64,000 nucleotides of DNA, taken from Certhia americana (Eukaryota; Chordata; Aves; Passeriformes; Certhiidae). The notes beneath the pieces were generated by a model. The model saw nothing but the letters and a program-made list of their open reading frames with translations. It was not told the DNA's origin and made no database searches. The first letter of the stretch is position 1. Each line of letters begins with the position of its first letter. Location: positions 81,351,133-81,415,132 of the forward strand of contig CM031858.1 of assembly GCA_018697195.1 (NCBI GenBank), read 5' to 3'. Both the position numbers and the translations under genes were made by a program. Below, in pieces: positions 57,801 to 64,000 of this stretch.

Positions 57801-59247
57801 CTAAGGCAATGTATTATGATTTTGTTGATATGATGCTTCAGAATAAAAAATTGTTTCTTCTGAACACCAAGAAAGAGAATTACCATAATCAAATTATTGT
57901 GTAGGTCTGAAGCAAAAAGGAGGAAACATTCAAGCTACACATGCTGTTCAATACCAAAGTAATTTAGATACACAGAAAAAACCTGTAGTTTATCTTTGTT
58001 TGTATCTTCTAGTAGAATCTAGAATGCCTTTTGGGAATTGTGTTATTTTTTCCTTGCCCTGCCAGATTTTAGCAAAAAAAAAAGTGTTCCATTACTAAAT
58101 GACTAAAGCTTTCCTGAAATACTGTAGAATTTAATTTGTTTGTAAATAGTAAAGGTCAGGGTCATACTTAAAAATATTTTCTTTGTTCTTTTCCCTATCC
58201 TTTTCTTTTGTAGTGAGACACATTATGTCCATACAGGTTTTGTAATCCAAGATGAATTGAACAAATGCAGCAACTGAGTGCTCCAATTCTAATTTTATAG
58301 TTTTCCATTTCCATTTTTCAGAAATTGGCTTTGTAGAGAGAAGGAGGCGGGTATGGCTGCAAGGCAGCTTGCTCAGTAAACTGCACAGTCACTACAGCCA
58401 CACAGCAGTGTCAACCAAACTTGACCGGATTTATTTGGAAAATGTTCACATATTTTGTGGATTTTAAGCATTTCATATTACTGAGAATACTGAAGTTCTC
58501 GGTTTATCCTCTGGTCTGATTATATGCTGCTACTTAATCTAGTACTCCTCCAAGGAAGTTAATCCTCTGTCTCTGAGCTGCTGTTTGTTTCTGACTCATG
58601 AGTTGTAGCCTGGAAGGAAGATACAGAATCCAGTTTCAAATTAAGCACCATATAAGCCATTTGAGTGAATATGGTCTGTGGAAAAAGAGTTCCAAATCCC
58701 AGGCTTTGGGGAAGTTTTTCACCTTTCATGAAGGACACAGCTCACAAGGCAGCAGAGATCTCCTGAATTCTGCATAATTTAACAATTACTTGAGCTTTGC
58801 TTTTCTCATGTGTGTGTTGTTCTTCAAGAAGTTTGACCACTATAATACCATTTTAAGATCTGTAGGAGAAGTAAAAGCTGTGTCCTTCTGCAAAGGCAGT
58901 ATTTTGGTTACCATTTATATTTGACGCTAAGGGAGGAAAGGAGAAAGGGAATCTTATAGCCCAAGTAGAGCAATAGATTTTGATCTATTTCAAAAGCAGT
59001 TTGACAGACTTGCATCATCTGTGTGTACTTCTCACTGCATCGGAGAATCCATGCCATGACTGGACTGTGATGAGCATTTGCTCAGAAATGGGTTCATGTC
59101 TGATACCATTGCTCTCGGATGAACACTAATTATCGATAGATTGCCTCAGACCTCTACAGCTTCACTTTTCAAAGTTTACAATTACTGAAGCATTTATTCA
59201 GAAAAGGACATAAGTCCTTCAAATTCATAGTTGAATTTTGGATTGTC
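54836..59247. other. AT-rich intergenic DNA, no gene recognised
   Basis: Low-GC sequence with short chance ORFs only. No receptor-like single-exon gene, RNA gene or clear repeat was seen. Confidence 0.55.
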
Positions 59248-59318
59248 AGGGCCAGGAGTTGGACTTCAATGATCCTTGTGGGTTTCTTCCAGCTTAGGAT
59301 TTTCAATGATTCTGTGGT
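59248..59318 (+). mobile_element. CR1 LINE extreme 3' end
   Basis: A short stretch (GGCCAGGAGTTGGACTTCAA, then GATCCTTGTGGGTTTCTTCC and TTCAATGATTCTGTGG) matches the last 70 or so bases of CR1, including an octamer-like ATGATTCTGTG. It is a very short 5'-truncated insertion. Confidence 0.75.
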
Positions 59319-62300
59319 TGAAGAGGGCAGTCTAACATCAGATTTAACACCAGTAAATTCTGCTGTAAGTGGATTATTTTTCTTTTGCATTTGCCAAGAT
59401 TGTAGTTCTGTAGTTTTAAAATGTAGCCCCAAGTCGCTTTTCAGAAATAATATACAATTCTTCTAGTTTTCTTGAATTCATGATAAGACAGTCATCTATG
59501 TTTAACTTAAAAATCACCCTTCAGCAAGATTATTGAAAATATTAATTCTGCAGCTTTTTTCTTTGCATGATAAGCTTTTTGTTAATCCTTGTATGTTTTA
59601 CTGAGGGAGACATAAATGGATAACTACCATTTTTTCCCCATTCTTTTCCTGAATTCTCCCTTGTATTTAAGTGTTTGCTTTAATTTTTCATATTGTCTTT
59701 TTACAGTTTGACTGACTCTGTAAATGAATCAGTCTTCAAATCTTTACATTTTTTTCCTGTAAATTAGTTTCCTTTCATTCTTTTTTTTTTCCTAGCCACT
59801 TTGCAGGAAGACTAAATATGTTAAGGAATGTTCTTTTTCTCTCTAATGTTTTAACATGAATTGAACTAACCTTGATTTATTCAGCAGTCTATGCTGACAT
59901 AGCATGACTTTTGTTTCCACTATATGAAAGAAAAACATATCCACACCAATGGTATTTAGACTGAAAAATTGCCTTGGTCTACAACAATTCTGGCTATTTA
60001 GTAGTTTAAGTACCTAATTTCACATTTTTTATTATATTTCATCACATGGCAAATGAATACAGGTCTTTTATCCCTTCAGTAGTTCTTTGGATTTGGGTTA
60101 TTTGTTCAGGTGTGACTTTTGCTGATTTCCTTTTCTTAGTATAATGTTGGTATTTCTATTAGAGGCTTTGGTTGAAATGTCAGATTGATGTTTTTTCTGC
60201 AAGTTGGTGTGTAGAGGTGGAACAATTGCTGTGATATACTCCTATGAACTGCTGGCATTGGTAAAAAATTATGTGAAGCCTGCTTACCAGGGATATTTTC
60301 CCCTGCACAGGGATATTTTTCAGCTTACTGTGTATGTTGTTTTTTAAAAGTAAAGGAGGTTTTTGAAGACCATATAAAACTTGTGGTACAAAGAGGTCTT
60401 TGCAAGGTCAGAAGCAGTAAATTACAGGCTCTCAACCTGAGGTTTGTGGCAACCTTCTGAGGAATCCACAACAAGTAATTTAAAAAGTAGATCTACTATC
60501 AGCAGTCTTCTATTTGCTGCCTGTGGTTGTGTTCTTCCATTGGAAAATTTTAATGTGTCTGAAATGATCATTTGAGAATCCCTGAACTAAAAATACGGGT
60601 TTACGTAAGATACTGGCTAAATGGAAATGAGCTTGTCATAGTGAGGAAGTGTTTTTTTTCTCTTCCTTCTGTTGTTGCTTGCCTGGATTGTTGAGCTTTG
60701 AACTTCTGCAGTGTATGAGCCTCTCTGATGAGCATCTAATTTCTTATTCAGCTATATGAGATCAGTCTCATGATTTTGCACATTCCCATTGCATTCTAAT
60801 AATTCTGGCTTTTCAGATAATTAAATTTTGTGGTTTAGGATCTGCTTAAACATTAAAATTACATCTTTAAAATACCTCATGGACTGCCACTGAAGCCTTT
60901 CTAAAAAGCCAACAGAGCCCGTGAAACTTCTTAATGCTGTAATGTCAGCAGCTGTCCATGCCAAAGCTTTGGTTCAGAGAGGCAGAAATGTGTGTCTCTC
61001 TTGCATACGCTCTCTTGATTCTTGACTTTTTTTGAAAATGTAGGTGTGAGAAGGATCATGAGGAGGGTCAGTGTGAGCTCTGTGAGACAAAAATTTGAGT
61101 GGTGAGTGATAGAGCCAAAATCTGAGCCTTCTTTGTCCCTCCAGCCCTTAAGGTTTGATGCTGTATTTTTTTTTAATTTCCTCTGAATTTTGTGTAGCTC
61201 TTCTTGAAAGTATACTTCTTTTTCTTTCTTTTCTTTTCTATTCTTTTTTTTCAAGTTTTTCAGAGTGCACACAAATCAAAGTAATTTATATGTCCAAATG
61301 TGCCATTTTCTAAATTGTGCACAGGAACCCTCATCATCTGTGTTCATGTATATTTTATTGCTGCTTCCTTCTTTTCAGTACACAGAAACCAGACTTATAC
61401 TCTGAATACCTTTATGTCAATACATAAATAAGCTTTGTGGGTGTGATCAATACCAATTAAGTTTATTTGCAAGCACAGGTCTCACACTGAAGCAATTCTA
61501 AAAAGAGTTTGAGGAGGAATGATGGTCATCATGGGAAAATACTAGCCTTACTTAGAGACAGAGATGGTAGAGTCTTCTGTCATTGAGGTACTTTTAGTTT
61601 CAGTGGGCAGTCTGATGTGTCAAGCCAAGTCAGGGAATGAAAGGCTACCAGCAAAACAGCACTGTGTGGGATGCTTTAAAAGAAATTTATTTTTAAAGCT
61701 GTCTTCAGAGCCTGCCTGATGCCTTTTATCTAAGTTGTTAAGTACAGTTGTTGTTCTGATAAAGAGTATGTTGGTAGGAGAGTATGTTGGCTGAGCTAAT
61801 ATAGCTAGTGAGCATCTTGAAGTGTTTATTCTGTAAATATATAAACAATTCAGATATTTTTTAACCCTTTCTTCTACACCACAAATGAGGAAAACCAAAA
61901 AGCAACAGCCCTTTATAGTGACAACTTTGCTGAATTAAAATGGAAACTACCTTTATTATCCTTAGAAATTAAATATAAGGAAACAACTTTTCATAGAAAA
62001 AAAAGTTGCCAGCTTCAGCAGCTGGCTCTTATTTACCAGAGAGCATTAAATATAACATAGGTCAGATCCAGAATTACTTAAAAAATGGTTTAAGTTATTT
62101 AGAAAAAGTTACTGCTACTTGTGAGTCTCCTGGACATATACTCTGAATTAGGTTGTTTGCTTATTCTAATAAAAACACTGATCAAATAACACTCTTCTCA
62201 GGATCATTTGTTTACTGCAGGAAAATTACGTAGTCTAAGCACTTCCCATGCACAGGAAACCTGCATGCTGGATCTGTCATGAAGTTTTATCTATAGCTGC

Positions 62301-64000
62301 TTTCCTCATGCTTTTCTGTAGTTTGGGAGACTCTGGACATCAGATGGAGAGAGGACATTTTTCCACTTGGGTCATACTTGCATATGTAAAGAATAAATTG
62401 GATATTGAAGCATGCCTTTAATCTCTTTCAGAATATGTGATCAATACTGATCCATTTTCTAGTATTGTTTTAGTCTGAATGGTAAAATCTTCATTTCCAC
62501 AGGCATGTGGAAAGCACAAATGTTGCTCATCATTCATCTTTTAATTCTGTCATATGCCTGAAGAATCTATGTTGGCAATATAAGTGTATTTCCATTTCTA
62601 TGCAAAATGACCAGGAGATGTTTTATTGTCCCTAAGCACCACTATTACTGCGCTTTTTGTCCTGGTGTTGGATATGCAGGTCATTCACTGTCTCACTTGT
62701 AAGTACCAGTGTTGTGAATGCTGCTGCTTTCTTGTTGGGGTGCTCCAAGCAGCACTGAGCCCAGGATACTGGAACTCAAGCTCCACAGCAGATAATCCAA
62801 CAAATGTATTGAACTTTGCTTTGTATTTATTGCTGTTAAGTCTTCCCTGATCACTACACCCCATCCCTCCTCCCCCCCCCCCAAAAAAAAAAAAACAACC
62901 CAATCTCATCCATCAGAATGTGTTTATTTGCTGTTCAGCTGCTGGTACAAATGACCACATTGCACATTCTTTCCAGCTTTGTCTAGGTCATGGGCCTACA
63001 GAGACCTGCTCAGTTACGTTTTGATGTAAGTAGGCTCAGCTTCATCTGTCTCAGTCGAGGGTCTGCCTAAGAAATCCTCAAAGTCTTTGAAGGCACTGAA
63101 ATGAGCTATCTCAGGGTGCTGAAGATTTCCTGAAGCTTGCTGTCTTAGCATGATGGAACACTGCACCAATGTTTTTCATAGGCTTTTATAAATACTGCTT
63201 TAGTGCTGCTGAATTTTCTCTCTCCCCCCATTTAGGAACTCCGCTAAGCAAAGGATAAATTCACTCCACTTTACTCTCTGACTAATAGTGGTAGAATATT
63301 GTTCTTTAATTTTACACTGTGTTAGTTTCTGGCATAGTCTATTTATAAACTTTCCTTCACTGGAGGGGAAAGACCTTGGAATCTTTCCTCTGCAGCCCAA
63401 ACTTAAGAGCAGCACCAGTAGACATGGGAAGCTTTCTCATTAATTCTAGTTGCTGATGTGGATGCTTTTTGTCAGGACTGCAATTAGACAACATCTCAAT
63501 TTTCCACCAAGACTTTGTATAATTACCTGTGGCTTAAGGTTAGTCAAAGGGGGTTGGTACTGGGTCTGGTATGGAGTCTTGGAGTGGCAGAAATTCATCT
63601 GTTTTCCTTTTGGGGGAATATTGAAAACCATTTGTGAGTTTTGGTCCTCACAATAGCATAATTTATGTGTCAGTAAAAATATCTTAATGTGTTGTTATAA
63701 TGAAAATATAAGAATAACCTTCGGATACTAATACTCTGGGAATAGACTAAGCTAAATGCTACTGAATGGAGATTGCTAGATTGGAGAAAGAAATTTCTAG
63801 GTTTCTTTTCATTAAGTATGTGTTAAGCCTATTAAGTTTAGGGAATTTGTTTGCATGTATTTAAAAGAAATAAAAGTAGGTGTAGAAGATAGCAGTTGGA
63901 ATGCTAGTTATTTGTTTGCATTCAGCCCTGAAGTCAAATGCAATGTTTATACAGCAGTGTTCATTTTCAAACTGTTACTGAATAATAAATCTGGAAACAC
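59319..64000. other. AT-rich intergenic DNA, no gene recognised
   Basis: Pyrimidine-rich low complexity lies near 61215-61255 and a C13-A13-type homopolymer pair at about 62872-62895. Nothing else can be supported. Confidence 0.55.

Noticed and set aside
60420..60600. Stretch resembling an ancient DNA-transposon or MIR-like repeat (CTCAACCTGAGGTTTGTGG)
   Set aside because: The similarity is short and I cannot support a family without a search.

Overview
The window is vertebrate nuclear DNA, almost certainly from a bird. Genes have short coding exons, GT-AG introns and CpG-island promoters. The dispersed repeats are CR1 LINE 3' ends carrying the avian terminal octamer, plus LTR fragments of the kind common in bird genomes. 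I cannot name the species. One assembly gap (400 N) lies at 6673-7072.

Layout. (1) 1-507: the last exon of an unidentified plus-strand gene. (2) 508-11.9 kb: no gene recognised; degraded CR1 around the gap, an LTR fragment near 10.2-10.45 kb and a 36-bp minisatellite near 11.44 kb. (3) A CpG island at about 11.9-12.5 kb with a good splice donor, a likely promoter with no assigned gene; it may start the next gene. (4) 18.9-21.2 kb: a complete three-exon SBK2-like serine/threonine kinase (319 aa). (5) 21.2-37.2 kb: no gene recognised; old CR1. (6) 37.2-45.1 kb, minus strand: complete CCT5 in 11 coding exons. My splice model gives 541 codons, the length of mammalian CCT5. (7) 44.6-46.2 kb: a CpG island shared head-to-head by CCT5 and ATPSCKMT. 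(8) 45.9-54.1 kb, plus strand: complete four-exon ATPSCKMT (FAM173B, 217 aa), with CR1 copies in intron 3 and a solo LTR just past its stop. (9) 54.8-64 kb: AT-rich, no gene recognised.

Function. CCT5 is the epsilon subunit of the cytosolic chaperonin TRiC/CCT. ATPSCKMT methylates the mitochondrial ATP synthase c-subunit. Their divergent pairing is also found in mammals, so it is a conserved bidirectional promoter. The shared island holds NRF1-like, ETS-like and heat-shock-element-like sequences. The SBK2-like kinase is not a neighbour of this pair in human, as far as I recall. I found no novel multi-gene system. The most interesting points are the SBK2-like locus and its uncertain 5' end, the orphan CpG island, the unidentified last exon, and the LTR that supplies the first poly(A) signal after ATPSCKMT.
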